Made by a program: the position numbers and the translations under genes | The notes under the pieces: generated by a model | The model's database searches: none | What the model was told of the DNA's origin: nothing | Seen by the model: only the letters and a program-made list of their open reading frames with translations | NCBI GenBank assembly: GCA_963204725.1 | Contig: CAUJHH010000064.1 | Coordinates: 1-64,000 of the forward strand | DNA: 64,000 bases | Source of the DNA: Planctomycetota bacterium | GTDB lineage: Bacteria > Planctomycetota > Phycisphaerae > Phycisphaerales > UBA1924 | Direction: 5' to 3' | Shown: in pieces, positions 8,680 to 17,614 of the stretch | Numbering within the stretch: the first letter of the stretch is position 1 | Layout: each line of letters begins with the position of its first letter

Positions 8680-9887
8680 GCGAACGAGATCCGAGGGGGA
8701 TGGCGGCGCGGGTGGCGTCCTTCGGGACGAGCATCTTCGCGGAGATGACGCGCCTGGCGACGGAGCATCGGGCGACCAACCTCTCGCAGGGGTTCCCCGA
8801 CTTCGACGGACCCGAGTTCCTGAAGCGGGCGGCCAAGGACGCGATTGATGTTGGGCAGAACCAGTACGCGCGGATGCTCGGCCACCCGACGCTGAACGGC
8901 GCGATTGCGGCGCGCTGGACGCACGATACGGGCGCGAGCATCGATCCGGACCGACAGGTGCAGGTCACGAGCGGATGCACGGAGGCGTTGGCGGCGACCT
9001 TCCTCGGGCTGATCGAGCCGGGGGATGAGGTGGTGATGTTCGAGCCGTTCTATGACTCCTACCGGGCCTGCGCCTCTCTGGCGGGGGCGACGGTGCGGCT
9101 GGTACGCCTCCGGCCCGGCGTCAAAGGGTGGGAGTTTGACGAGGAGGAACTCAAACGGGCGTTTGGCGAGCGGACTCGGGCGATCCTCGTCAACACACCC
9201 CACAATCCGACAGGAAAGGTCTTCACCCGCGAGGAACTCACGCTGGTCGCGGGCCTGTGCCAGAGGTGGGATGCGATTGCGATCAAGGACGAGGTGTACG
9301 ACCGGCTGCTGTATCGAGCGGATCGGCCCCATGTCCGCATGGCGACACTCCCCGACATGGAGGACCGGACGCTCACGCTCTCGAGTCTCGGCAAATCGTT
9401 CAGCGTCACGGGATGGAAGGTCGGATGGTGCATCGGACCTGCAACGTTGATCGCCGGTGTGCGGGCGGCGCACCAGTTCCTGACTTTCGCGACGTGCACG
9501 CCGATGCAGCTCGCGGCGGCGGAGGCGTTGAGGCCCGGCGGCGTGGGCGACACCTATGTCGGCTCGCTCGTCGAACAGTATCGCGAGGGGCTGGCGCGAT
9601 TGGGCGGGGCGTTGACCGAAATGGGATTCGGCGTGATGCCGGTGGAGGGGTCGTACTTCATCATGGCGGATCATCGGATGATGGGGTTCCGGAACGATGT
9701 GGAGCTGTGCCGCGATCTGGTCGTGAGGGGTGGTGTGGCGGCGATCCCGCCTAGCGCGTTCTATGAGAATCCGGATGACGGGGCGGCGTTCGTGCGATTC
9801 GCATTCTGCAAGAAGCGAGAGACGCTAGATGTGGCGATCGAGCGGTTGCGGGCGTGGCGGACTGAACTCGCGGGGAGGCACGCGTGA
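8676..9887 (+). CDS. PLP-dependent class I/II aminotransferase (KAT III / YbdL-like)
   Basis: A 403-residue fold-type I aminotransferase. ATG at 8676 overlaps the pdeM stop (ATGA); the longer reading from 8604 lies inside pdeM and is rejected. Diagnostic parts are NLSQGFPDFDGPEF, the substrate-loop NTPHNPTGKVF, KDEVYDRLLY and the PLP lysine in SLGKSFSVTGWKVGW. The closest group by motif is the methionine / kynurenine-type aminotransferases (YbdL, KAT III). The true amino donor cannot be told from sequence. Confidence 0.88.
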   Translation: MSERDPRGMAARVASFGTSIFAEMTRLATEHRATNLSQGFPDFDGPEFLKRAAKDAIDVGQNQYARMLGHPTLNGAIAARWTHDTGASIDPDRQVQVTSGCTEALAATFLGLIEPGDEVVMFEPFYDSYRACASLAGATVRLVRLRPGVKGWEFDEEELKRAFGERTRAILVNTPHNPTGKVFTREELTLVAGLCQRWDAIAIKDEVYDRLLYRADRPHVRMATLPDMEDRTLTLSSLGKSFSVTGWKVGWCIGPATLIAGVRAAHQFLTFATCTPMQLAAAEALRPGGVGDTYVGSLVEQYREGLARLGGALTEMGFGVMPVEGSYFIMADHRMMGFRNDVELCRDLVVRGGVAAIPPSAFYENPDDGAAFVRFAFCKKRETLDVAIERLRAWRTELAGRHA

Positions 9888-11329
9888 GCACGAGCCGTGG
9901 CAGGGCTGGCGAGTTGATCCCGAGCATCGGCGCGTGGATCAGCGGCGTCTTTCGCCGGTGTGCGCCGGATCCGTTCGTGCTTGCGCTCCTGCTGACGCTG
10001 CTGACGGCGATCATCGCGATCGCATTCGGGTATCGTGGTGATGGCCTGGATATCGCGACACGCGGGCGACGAACGCTCGAGGCGTGGGGGGGCATGCGTG
10101 GGCCCGGGATGTGGTCGCTGCTGGCATTTTCGATGCAGATGTGCTTGGTGATGGTGACGGGGCACGCGCTCGCGGAAAGCCGACCGGTGGCGCGATTGAT
10201 CGCAAGAATCGCAGCGATTCCGCGCGATGGGCGATCGGGGGCGATGCTGGTCTCGCTGGTGGCATGCAGCGCAGGGATTGTGAACTGGGGGCTCGGGTTG
10301 ATCGTCGGGGCGGTTCTGGCACGCGAGGTGGGGAGGTCGCTGGCCCGGCGCGGAGCGAAGTTCAGCTATCCGCTGCTCGCGGCGGCCGGGTACACCACAA
10401 TGATGGTGTGGCACGGGGGGCTGTCCGGGAGTGCGCCGCTGAGTGTGACGACGGTCGAGAACGCGGCGAAGAGTCTGCCGAAGGATGTGCTGGCGGCGCA
10501 CGCGCCGGCGAGTGGGGCCTGGATCGGTCTGGGCGAGACGCTGGGCTCGAACCTGAATCTGGTCGTGACAGCGGGTCTGCTGGTGCTTGTGCCGCTGGTG
10601 ATGGGTTTGCTGTGCTCCAGGAACGAAGTGGGGACACTGCCACTCGCGATCGAGGAGGCGGCTTCGGCGAGGCGCGCGACGGAAACGGATGGGGATCGCG
10701 CGGGTCGGGTTCCGGAGTGGCTGGAGACGTCGCGATGGCCCGCGTGGATCCTGGGCGCTGTCGCGACGGTCTCTCTTGTGTTGTACGCGATGGATCGGGG
10801 AATCGAGACGGTGGGGCTCAACGAGATCAACCTCGCGATGCTCGCCCTCGGGCTCTTCTGTCACGGCTCGATGCGCGGATACGGACGAGCGGCGGAGGAC
10901 GGAGCGCGAGGGTGTGTGGGCGTGGTCCTCCAGTTCCCGTTGTACGCGGGGATCATGTCGATGATGCAGGATTCAGGGCTGGTGCGGATGATCGCTGAGG
11001 GCATGGTGTCGATCGCCGATGCGAGAACAATGCCCCTCATGAGCTTCCTCTCGGCGGGCGTGGTGAATCTGTTCGTGCCGTCGGGGGGCGGGCAGTGGGC
11101 GGTGCAGGGACCGATCGCGCTGGAGGCGGCGGCTTCGACGGGAACGCCGCTGGGCAAGGCGGTGATGTCGATCGCATATGGTGACCAGTTGACGAACATG
11201 TTGCAGCCGTTCTGGGCGCTGCCGCTGCTCGCCATTACAGGCGTGAAAGCGCGGGAAATTGTGGGCTACACGGCGTGTGCGATGGCGGTCGGGTGTGTGT
11301 GGATCGGGCTGATGCTGTACATTCTGTGA
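9884..11329 (+). CDS. atoE: AtoE-type short-chain fatty acid transporter
   Basis: A 481-residue integral membrane protein with about twelve hydrophobic segments. It starts with GTG at 9884, overlapping the aminotransferase stop (GTGA). Family marks are SLVACSAGIVNWGLGLIVGAVLARE in the middle, GGLSGSAPLSVTT, and the C-terminal FVPSGGGQWAVQGPI followed by GDQLTNMLQPFWALPLL. AtoE proteins take up short-chain fatty acids such as butyrate. No acyl-CoA transferase or thiolase is nearby, so the true substrate is open; the neighbours suggest small organic acids. Confidence 0.87.
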   Translation: MSTSRGRAGELIPSIGAWISGVFRRCAPDPFVLALLLTLLTAIIAIAFGYRGDGLDIATRGRRTLEAWGGMRGPGMWSLLAFSMQMCLVMVTGHALAESRPVARLIARIAAIPRDGRSGAMLVSLVACSAGIVNWGLGLIVGAVLAREVGRSLARRGAKFSYPLLAAAGYTTMMVWHGGLSGSAPLSVTTVENAAKSLPKDVLAAHAPASGAWIGLGETLGSNLNLVVTAGLLVLVPLVMGLLCSRNEVGTLPLAIEEAASARRATETDGDRAGRVPEWLETSRWPAWILGAVATVSLVLYAMDRGIETVGLNEINLAMLALGLFCHGSMRGYGRAAEDGARGCVGVVLQFPLYAGIMSMMQDSGLVRMIAEGMVSIADARTMPLMSFLSAGVVNLFVPSGGGQWAVQGPIALEAAASTGTPLGKAVMSIAYGDQLTNMLQPFWALPLLAITGVKAREIVGYTACAMAVGCVWIGLMLYIL

Positions 11330-11330
11330 T

Positions 11331-12725
11331 GTGAGCGTGAAGCGATGCGAGCGTGTGCGGACAGATGCCGAGCGGGTCGTGCGCGGCGTGCTGACGTGCG
11401 CTCGCCCCGAATCGCTCGTTGCTGACGCGTGGCCGCAGATCGAAGAAGCCATCGCGCGTGATGGGGGGCAGCGCGAGGGTGGGTGCGATGTGGTCGCGTT
11501 CGGCAAGGCATCGCTCGGGATGGCGGCGGAGGTGGCGACGCGGCTCGGGCAGCGTCTGAGGCATGGGATCGTGCTCGCGCCGGCGGGACGAGGGGACGAG
11601 GCGGACAGGTTGCGGCGTTCGTGCGAGCGGCAGGGCGAGAGAGTGGGCGTGCTCATGGTCGATCATCCGCTTGCGACGGAGCGGAACGTCTATGCGGCCG
11701 AGCAGGTCGAGCGGCTTCTGCGGGATATGCGCGCACGTGGAGATACGGGCGCGACGTTGGTTGTGCTGATCTCCGGCGGCGGATCGGCGCACCTGACCCT
11801 GCCTGCGGAAGGTGTGACACTCGATGCAATTGGGGCGGTGTCGGGGCGACTCATGCGGGCGGGAGCGGATATCGCGGAGCTCAACACGGTGCGAAAGCAC
11901 TTGGAGCGATTGAAGGGTGGGCGGCTTGCGGCACTTGCTTCAGGTTACCAGCGGGTGGTGTCGGTCGTGATCTCGGATGTGGTTGGTGATGATCTGTCGG
12001 TGATCGCGTCCGGACCGCTGGCGGCGGATCCATCAAACTACGCCGAGGCGATCGGCGTGCTGGAACGGCTGGGGATCGGGCGTGAGGCGGCTCCGATTGT
12101 GTGGAGCCATCTGGAGCGGGGCGCTGCGGGAGAGATCGACGAGACACCGAAGCCTGGTGATGCCGCGTTCGGGCGTGTGAGGCAGTGGATCGCCGGGAGC
12201 AACGCGATCGCGCTCGAAGCGGCATGCGAGGTGGTTCGGTCGATGGGATTCGATGTTGCGGCCGTCATGCAAGGCGTCACTGGAGAGGCGTCGACGCAAG
12301 CGGGGTTGCTTGTGGATGCGGCGACACACACTGCATCGCGAGGCGATGGCGGGATGGCACTCGTGTGGGGAGGTGAGACGACAGTGACGGTGGGGGAGGG
12401 CGCGGGAGTCGGGGGGCGGAATCAGGAGTTCGTGCTGGCGGCCGCGAGGCGGATCCGCGAGAGTGCGGAGCGAGAACGCATTGGCATCCTGTCGTTCGCG
12501 ACCGATGGAGTGGATGGGCCGACAGATGCGGCTGGCGCTGTCGCGAGCGGCGCGACGTGGGATGAGATGCTGCGAGCGAGGGTTGATCCCGTACTCGCAA
12601 TGGAGAGGCACGATAGTCATGCGGCACTTGATCGAGTCGGCGCGCTGATTCGAACTGGACCGACGGGAACAAACGTCAATGATGTGATGGTGGCGCTGAT
12701 CTATCCCGAGGAGGGCGAGCGATGA
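11331..12725 (+). CDS. Glycerate 2-kinase (DUF4147/MOFRL, GckA/TtuD type)
   Basis: A 464-residue protein starting with GTG one base after the transporter stop. The N-terminal DUF4147 domain has the phosphate-binding LISGGGSA and the helix NTVRKHLERLKGGRLA; the C-terminal MOFRL domain has GGETTVTV, GGRNQEFVLAAA, and TDGVDGPTDAAGA. These enzymes phosphorylate D-glycerate to 2-phosphoglycerate in glycerate, serine or sugar-acid degradation. Its TGA overlaps the start of the FAD oxidoreductase gene. Confidence 0.9.
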   Translation: MSVKRCERVRTDAERVVRGVLTCARPESLVADAWPQIEEAIARDGGQREGGCDVVAFGKASLGMAAEVATRLGQRLRHGIVLAPAGRGDEADRLRRSCERQGERVGVLMVDHPLATERNVYAAEQVERLLRDMRARGDTGATLVVLISGGGSAHLTLPAEGVTLDAIGAVSGRLMRAGADIAELNTVRKHLERLKGGRLAALASGYQRVVSVVISDVVGDDLSVIASGPLAADPSNYAEAIGVLERLGIGREAAPIVWSHLERGAAGEIDETPKPGDAAFGRVRQWIAGSNAIALEAACEVVRSMGFDVAAVMQGVTGEASTQAGLLVDAATHTASRGDGGMALVWGGETTVTVGEGAGVGGRNQEFVLAAARRIRESAERERIGILSFATDGVDGPTDAAGAVASGATWDEMLRARVDPVLAMERHDSHAALDRVGALIRTGPTGTNVNDVMVALIYPEEGER

Positions 12726-13906
12726 CCGTGAGCATCTGGCGAAGGTCCATGTCGCTCGGCGTGCAGTCATGCGATGTGGCGGTGATCGGGGCTGGAATCT
12801 GCGGATTGTCGGCGGCGGCGGAGCTCACGCGGCGCGGGCTGCGGACGATCGTGATCGAGCGTCAGTCGGTGGGAGCCGGAGCCAGCGGACGGAACGCCGG
12901 CTTCCTGATGCGGGGCGCGGCAGACAACTACTGGGCTGCGTGCGAGCAGTACGGCCGTGAACTGGCGAGGAAAGTCTGGCGGATCAGTGAGGAGAATCTC
13001 TCGATGTTGCGAGGCGCGGGCCTGGAGCGACTGGCGTCGTATCGCGCGACGCCATCGTGCCTGGTCGCGTTGTCGGCGGGCGAGCGGGAGCAGCTCGAAC
13101 GGTCGGAAGCGATGCTGCGCCAGGATGGATTCGATGTCGGGGTGATCGGCGTGGGGCGAGGAAGGACGCCGCAGGACTCGCTGTGGAACGGCCGGGTAGC
13201 AAAGGAGCGAAGCGCAATCGGCTTGGTGAATCCGAATGACGCGTGCTGCAATCCTGTTGAGTTGGTTGAACTGCTGCGCGCCGGGTGCGGGTGTCCGATC
13301 CTTGAAGGGCAGGAGGTATTCGAGATCAATGATGCGGGGAGCGCGTTGTCGGTGCGGATCAGTGATGGCGTGGTGAATGCGGGGCGGGTGTTCATCGCGA
13401 CGAACGCGTACGCGGGGACGCTGGTGCCAGAATTGGCGGGGATTGTGGCGCCGCGGCGAGGGCAGATGCTGGCGATCCGCGCAGAGGGCCGGTCGCTCGC
13501 GATGAACTATTACGCGAACCACGGATCGGAGTATTTCCGCGAGGGGTACGAGGGGACGCTCGTGTTTGGTGGCTGTCGCGCCGGGTTTGCGGCGGAGGAG
13601 GTCGGGTACGAGGACCGGCCGACTGCCGGCGTACAGGGGGCCATTGAGCGGTTCGCGTGCGAGGTGCTGGGGACGTCGCGAGCGGATGTTGTAGCCAGAT
13701 GGACGGGGGCGATGGGTTTCTCGCCGGACGGCTTGCCCTTGGTGGGGAGATTGGCGGGCGCTGGATGGGGCGACCGCGTCTGGTTCTGCGGCGGTTTCAC
13801 GGGGCACGGGATGTCGCTCGCGCATCGCACCGCGGCGATGGCGGTTGATGAGATGCTGGGGGGCGTGGCGACCCCGTTTCCGCTTGCGAGAGTAATCGGC
13901 CCGTGA
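12722..13906 (+). CDS. FAD-dependent amino acid/amine oxidoreductase (DAO family)
   Basis: A 394-residue flavoenzyme. ATG at 12722 overlaps the kinase stop (ATGA). The Rossmann motif VIGAGICGLSAAAEL, the acidic residue at the end of strand two (VIERQ), and ASGRNAGFL mark the DAO family. The C-terminus DGLPLVGRL and GGFTGHGMSLAHRTA closes the FAD pocket. It resembles gamma-glutamylputrescine or glycine/sarcosine oxidases; the substrate cannot be named. It is the last gene of the rightward chain and its stop lies three bases from the stop of the convergent gene. Confidence 0.87.
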   Translation: MTVSIWRRSMSLGVQSCDVAVIGAGICGLSAAAELTRRGLRTIVIERQSVGAGASGRNAGFLMRGAADNYWAACEQYGRELARKVWRISEENLSMLRGAGLERLASYRATPSCLVALSAGEREQLERSEAMLRQDGFDVGVIGVGRGRTPQDSLWNGRVAKERSAIGLVNPNDACCNPVELVELLRAGCGCPILEGQEVFEINDAGSALSVRISDGVVNAGRVFIATNAYAGTLVPELAGIVAPRRGQMLAIRAEGRSLAMNYYANHGSEYFREGYEGTLVFGGCRAGFAAEEVGYEDRPTAGVQGAIERFACEVLGTSRADVVARWTGAMGFSPDGLPLVGRLAGAGWGDRVWFCGGFTGHGMSLAHRTAAMAVDEMLGGVATPFPLARVIGP

Positions 13907-13909
13907 CCG

Positions 13910-15817
13910 TTATGGGCAGCCGATGCCAAACCAGTTCAGGAAGTCAAGGAAGTCGAGGACGTCTACGACGCCGTCGAGGTTGACGTCTGCGCGCGGATCG
14001 AGATTTCCGAAGTCGTTGAGGAAATCGAGGAAGTCGAGCACGTCGCTGATGCCGTCGAGGTTGTAGTCGGCGCGGCAGGGTTCTTGCGCTGCGCCGATGT
14101 CGGCCGAGTGTGGCGGACGCGGGCGCAAAGGCTGGTCATCAACGATGATGAGGCCGTTGGGTGCGACGATTGGGCCGGGGCCACCGGCTTGACGAAGGGG
14201 GCTCGTGACGGCTGGCATCAAGATCGGGCCGCGTGAGCCCGGGAAGTACAGGAACGGCAAGAGCATGGGATCCCATGGCGCGCCGGGAGTTCCGGCCTGG
14301 TCGCCGGGGCCTGCGAGGGCGCCGGTTCCATCGGCGTCGAAGTTCCAGCCCATTGATGAAAGCGGATCGGGTCCGGCGATCCCGTTGCCCGGAGCCGAAG
14401 CAAAGAAGACCGTGTAGGTCGTGTTGAAGAACGCGGTTCCGAAGCCGCCACCGTTGTAGAGGGAATTCCCGTTGGTCGCGTCGTTAAACGCGACGGTGGC
14501 GGCGGTGCAGTCGACAGTGCTGTTGATGCCGTTGTTGAGGATGCCTCCGCCGATGCCGGCGGGCGCGTGGTTGGAGCCAATGGTCGAGTTCACGATGTTG
14601 ACATAGCCGAGATTGTAAACACCCGCGCCACCAGCACCTGATGCGGCACTGCCGAGGGCGTGGTTCTCGTGGAGGGTCGAGTGGGAAAGGGCGACGACCC
14701 CTCCGTTTGAGATCGCCCCGCCGGACTGGCGGGCGATGTTGAGGAAGGCGTCGATCTGGCTGATGGTGGCGTTGCCGCTGAGGTCGACGGAGATCGCCCC
14801 GCCAAATGAGTCCGCGACATTGCCGTCGAGGGTCGTTTGGTCGATGGTGCAGAGGTCGCTGACGCGGATGGCGCCTCCGGAGCCGGTGCAATGATTAACG
14901 AGGAATCGACACTCGAAGACGTTGATCGGTCCCGCATTGGCGATCCCGCCGCCGGAGGATGCGGAGTCGTTGCGCTCAAAGTGATCGTAGAGGAAGGATC
15001 CGGTGGCGCCGGTGCCGATGTAGACGCCGCCTCCCTGGAGTTGGGCCGTGTTCAATTCGTACCTGCAAGAGATGGTGTCGTAGAACCCGTCGGAGCAAAC
15101 TGCACCGCCTCTGCGGGTTGCGTCGTTGACGATGTAGATGTCGTTGGTCGCGCCGTGGTAGTTGCTGGAGTAGACCGCGCCTCCATTGCCGGATGCGGTG
15201 TTGTTCTCGAAGTAGCACCCGTTCGTGACGAGGCGCGAGGACGAGTGAATTGCGCCGCCGTGGGAGGAGGCACCGCCGACCGCGCTGTTCTGGATGAACG
15301 ACGAGTTGCCGACGATGAGTTCGCTGGCGTCGTGCTTGATCGCCCCGCCCGCGCCAGGGACGCCGCCTGCGAGCGGCCCGCTGACGCCTCCGGTGAGGAT
15401 GAGGTCGTACATCTCGATTCGGAAGCCGCCTGCTGGAATGTGGAAGGCACGGTCTCCGAGCGCGGATGCGTCGATCGTTGCAATGCCGCCCTGGATGACG
15501 ACGTTGTTGCGGATGTCGAGGTCACCCGTGAGACAAAGATCCTCTCCAGCGCCTGCGAATGTGAGCGTGAGATTTGGGATGGAGATCTGGATCGTGTACG
15601 TCGGCCCTACGGGAAGCAGGTTCAGTTCCTGGATTGCGGAGCGAAGCGTGGTCTGGAGTCCAGGGGTGGCCAAGTCCGCGTCTGCCACACCATCGAGCAG
15701 GTTGGCATCGGGAGCGTCGTAGCCGACGTTGACGTTGAATTGTGCGTGGGCTTGCCCCGCGAACGGCAGCAGCGACGCCGAAGCGAACAGCAGAGCGGCG
15801 GTAGCGAAACGGATCAT
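13910..15817 (-). CDS. Secreted right-handed beta-helix protein with GC-type dockerin C-terminus
   Basis: A 635-residue exported protein. The signal peptide is at residues 1-25 (LLPFAGQAHAQF). The body is a series of short repeats with GGAI, GGAVYSS, NNTASGNGGAV and SGGGIAN, typical of right-handed beta-helix or Pmp-like surface proteins. The last 55 residues hold two EF-hand-like repeats, DYNLDGISDVLDFLDFLNDF and DVNLDGVVDVLDFLDFLNWF, then GIGCP. This is the GC-type dockerin ending seen in Phycisphaerales. No cohesin is visible in the window. GGAGG lies five bases before the ATG at 15817. Confidence 0.85.
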   Translation of the reverse strand: MIRFATAALLFASASLLPFAGQAHAQFNVNVGYDAPDANLLDGVADADLATPGLQTTLRSAIQELNLLPVGPTYTIQISIPNLTLTFAGAGEDLCLTGDLDIRNNVVIQGGIATIDASALGDRAFHIPAGGFRIEMYDLILTGGVSGPLAGGVPGAGGAIKHDASELIVGNSSFIQNSAVGGASSHGGAIHSSSRLVTNGCYFENNTASGNGGAVYSSNYHGATNDIYIVNDATRRGGAVCSDGFYDTISCRYELNTAQLQGGGVYIGTGATGSFLYDHFERNDSASSGGGIANAGPINVFECRFLVNHCTGSGGAIRVSDLCTIDQTTLDGNVADSFGGAISVDLSGNATISQIDAFLNIARQSGGAISNGGVVALSHSTLHENHALGSAASGAGGAGVYNLGYVNIVNSTIGSNHAPAGIGGGILNNGINSTVDCTAATVAFNDATNGNSLYNGGGFGTAFFNTTYTVFFASAPGNGIAGPDPLSSMGWNFDADGTGALAGPGDQAGTPGAPWDPMLLPFLYFPGSRGPILMPAVTSPLRQAGGPGPIVAPNGLIIVDDQPLRPRPPHSADIGAAQEPCRADYNLDGISDVLDFLDFLNDFGNLDPRADVNLDGVVDVLDFLDFLNWFGIGCP

Positions 15818-15873
15818 GGAACCCTCCGAGACTCCCGGAGATACCGGGGTGAGCGGGTGTCCTCCACTCTATT

Positions 15874-15901
15874 AAGATACCCGAATGGGGTTCCGGCGCA
15901 A
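15874..15901 (-). promoter_or_regulatory. Candidate promoter of the dockerin-type surface protein gene
   Basis: Read leftward, TTGCGC (15901-15896), a 16-base spacer and TATCTT (15879-15874) lie in an AT-rich pocket 57 bases before the ATG at 15817. The match to a sigma-70 promoter is partial (3/6 and 4/6), so this is only a candidate. Confidence 0.25.
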
Positions 15902-15924
15902 ACACTTTCGGACTAAATAGGCGG

Positions 15925-16719
15925 CTACGCAGCGGGGCGGCGGCGGCGAATCGCGGTGAATGCGGCGGAAATGAGGATCAGCCCGCTTCCTGGGGAAGGA
16001 ACAATCTCGGTCTGGATGCGGAGGAGGTCCCACATTTCTACCCATCGGCCGAGGGGCGAGAAGACCGATTGTCCACGAACAGAGACCATCAACGCGTCGC
16101 CTTCATCGAGAGTGAGCGACATGCTGACCGGCAGGTCGAGGTGATCGAGCACCGAATCGCCGGGGGTGGGTTTGGCGACGGTCCACGATGAAAGGAGGGT
16201 GTTCGTGCCTGTGTCGCCATCGTGGAGCGCGAGGATCACGTCGACGAGTGTGTCGGATCCGATGAATTCGGGGCCGTTCCAGACGACGCGGAGGAGGCCT
16301 CCGATGGTGAAGTCTGTTTCGCCTGCGAGTGGATTGGTCCAACGCACGACGGGCATGTAAGGGTGAGAAATCGTGTAGAGGTTGTGGGTCAGAAGTGTCC
16401 TGTTGACCATTGGGGAGAGATTGTCGCCACGTGACCATGCACCGATGCCTCGGCCCCACCAGTCGGGATCCCAAACCATGAGCGTGGTCGCGTTGTCCCA
16501 CCACGGATCGGCGCCGAGAAGGCTGTCGCCGGTTGTCCACTCGTATTGCCAGACGGAGTTTCCGAGGCCGTCGCCTGCGGGATTCGCGCCGCCGGCAGTG
16601 AACTGCGGAATCCGCCGCCATTCGATGATGTCGGCGTGCGAGGCGAGCATCGGATAGAGGAACACAAAGGCGACGATCGCCGCACGTGCGGTTCGGAACG
16701 AATCAGGTCGAGATTTCAT
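15925..16719 (-). CDS. Exported protein with PEP-CTERM-like C-terminal tail
   Basis: A 264-residue protein. ATG at 16719 is chosen because AGGAG lies nine bases upstream and a signal peptide follows (TARAAIVAFVFLYPMLASHA); an earlier in-frame start at 16776 adds residues without a signal. The mature part is rich in tryptophan and aspartate (DPWWDNATTLMVWDPDWW) with no known catalytic motif. The end, IVPSPGSGLILISAAF then AIRRRRPAA, has the P-x-P, hydrophobic helix and arginine cluster of PEP-CTERM-like sorting signals. Function unknown; probably a surface or outer-membrane protein. Confidence 0.75.
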   Translation of the reverse strand: MKSRPDSFRTARAAIVAFVFLYPMLASHADIIEWRRIPQFTAGGANPAGDGLGNSVWQYEWTTGDSLLGADPWWDNATTLMVWDPDWWGRGIGAWSRGDNLSPMVNRTLLTHNLYTISHPYMPVVRWTNPLAGETDFTIGGLLRVVWNGPEFIGSDTLVDVILALHDGDTGTNTLLSSWTVAKPTPGDSVLDHLDLPVSMSLTLDEGDALMVSVRGQSVFSPLGRWVEMWDLLRIQTEIVPSPGSGLILISAAFTAIRRRRPAA

Positions 16720-16897
16720 GGTGCCACTCCTGGTCCCACGAGTCGGCGTGCGTGACGCCGAGGCCACTTTCTCCACCTAAGAGCATGCCTCATGATGGCA
16801 AAAAGACAATAAAACTTTGCTGGAACAGGACTTGCGCGACATGCGTACATGCGGCCTGGCTTCGGCAGCGTGCAGCAGGGGTCGGTAGGATGGATGC

Positions 16898-17488
16898 GTG
16901 AGTGTTGCGCGGAACAGTCTGGTGCTGATGGATGGCTCGCTCCCAGCGCTGGTGGCGGCGGCCATGGCACGTGAGGGGCGGATCGACGGAGCCGGGCAAG
17001 AGGCGATGGCTTGGCTCATCGGAACTGAGCGCATGTTGCGATGTGCGGAAGCTCAGGCAGAGGCGATGGGGCTTCGGGTGGTGGCCAGAGCGGAGCCGAG
17101 CGAAGAAATGTCGGTGGAGCGGACGAGCGGGATCGTGCTGCTTGCCAGTTCGATCGCGGCGGCACGCCTGGGATGTGGATCGGTGGTGTGGGCGTCGCAC
17201 TGCGCGCGCGCGGGGTCTGCGAACGAGGTTGATATCGATCGCGTCGCCGAGGCGATCGACCGAGCGACGCTGGTGGGTCGCCTCGCATCGCTTGAGGCGC
17301 GGGCCGAGGTCGAGGTGCACGTACCGTTCATCGACCTCTCCGATCAGCAGATCGCGGATCTGGCAGTGGATATGGGTGTCGAGGCATCGTCGTGCTGGTG
17401 GGCGACCGGCGATGGGCCTTCCATGCCAGAGCGGCGGCGATGGATCTCGATGCTGCGTGCTCATGGCGTGGCGATTGCGGCAGGTTAA
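16898..17488 (+). CDS. PP-loop (QueC-like) protein with degenerate ATP-binding motif
   Basis: A 196-residue protein from GTG at 16898, with AGGA seven bases upstream. The middle and C-terminal parts (IAAARLGCGSVVWASHC, and HVPFIDLSDQQIADLAVDMGV then SCWW) follow the layout of 7-cyano-7-deazaguanine synthase and related adenine-nucleotide alpha-hydrolases. The N-terminal SGGxDS pyrophosphatase loop is replaced by MDGSLPA, and the C-terminal zinc-binding cysteine cluster of QueC is missing. It may be an inactive paralogue or a different enzyme on the same fold. It lies 126 bases upstream of proS. The family placement is tentative. Confidence 0.5.
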   Translation: MSVARNSLVLMDGSLPALVAAAMAREGRIDGAGQEAMAWLIGTERMLRCAEAQAEAMGLRVVARAEPSEEMSVERTSGIVLLASSIAAARLGCGSVVWASHCARAGSANEVDIDRVAEAIDRATLVGRLASLEARAEVEVHVPFIDLSDQQIADLAVDMGVEASSCWWATGDGPSMPERRRWISMLRAHGVAIAAG

Positions 17489-17614
17489 GAGAGTCTTTCA
17501 TCGCGAGCGTTGGAGACGCTACGGGTCTGAGCGACCTGCGGCGTTGGGTTGGCAGCGTGGTGGACGGGGCACTGGGGTCTACACTTGCCGCCTGTTGTGC
17601 ATTGGAGACGCGAA

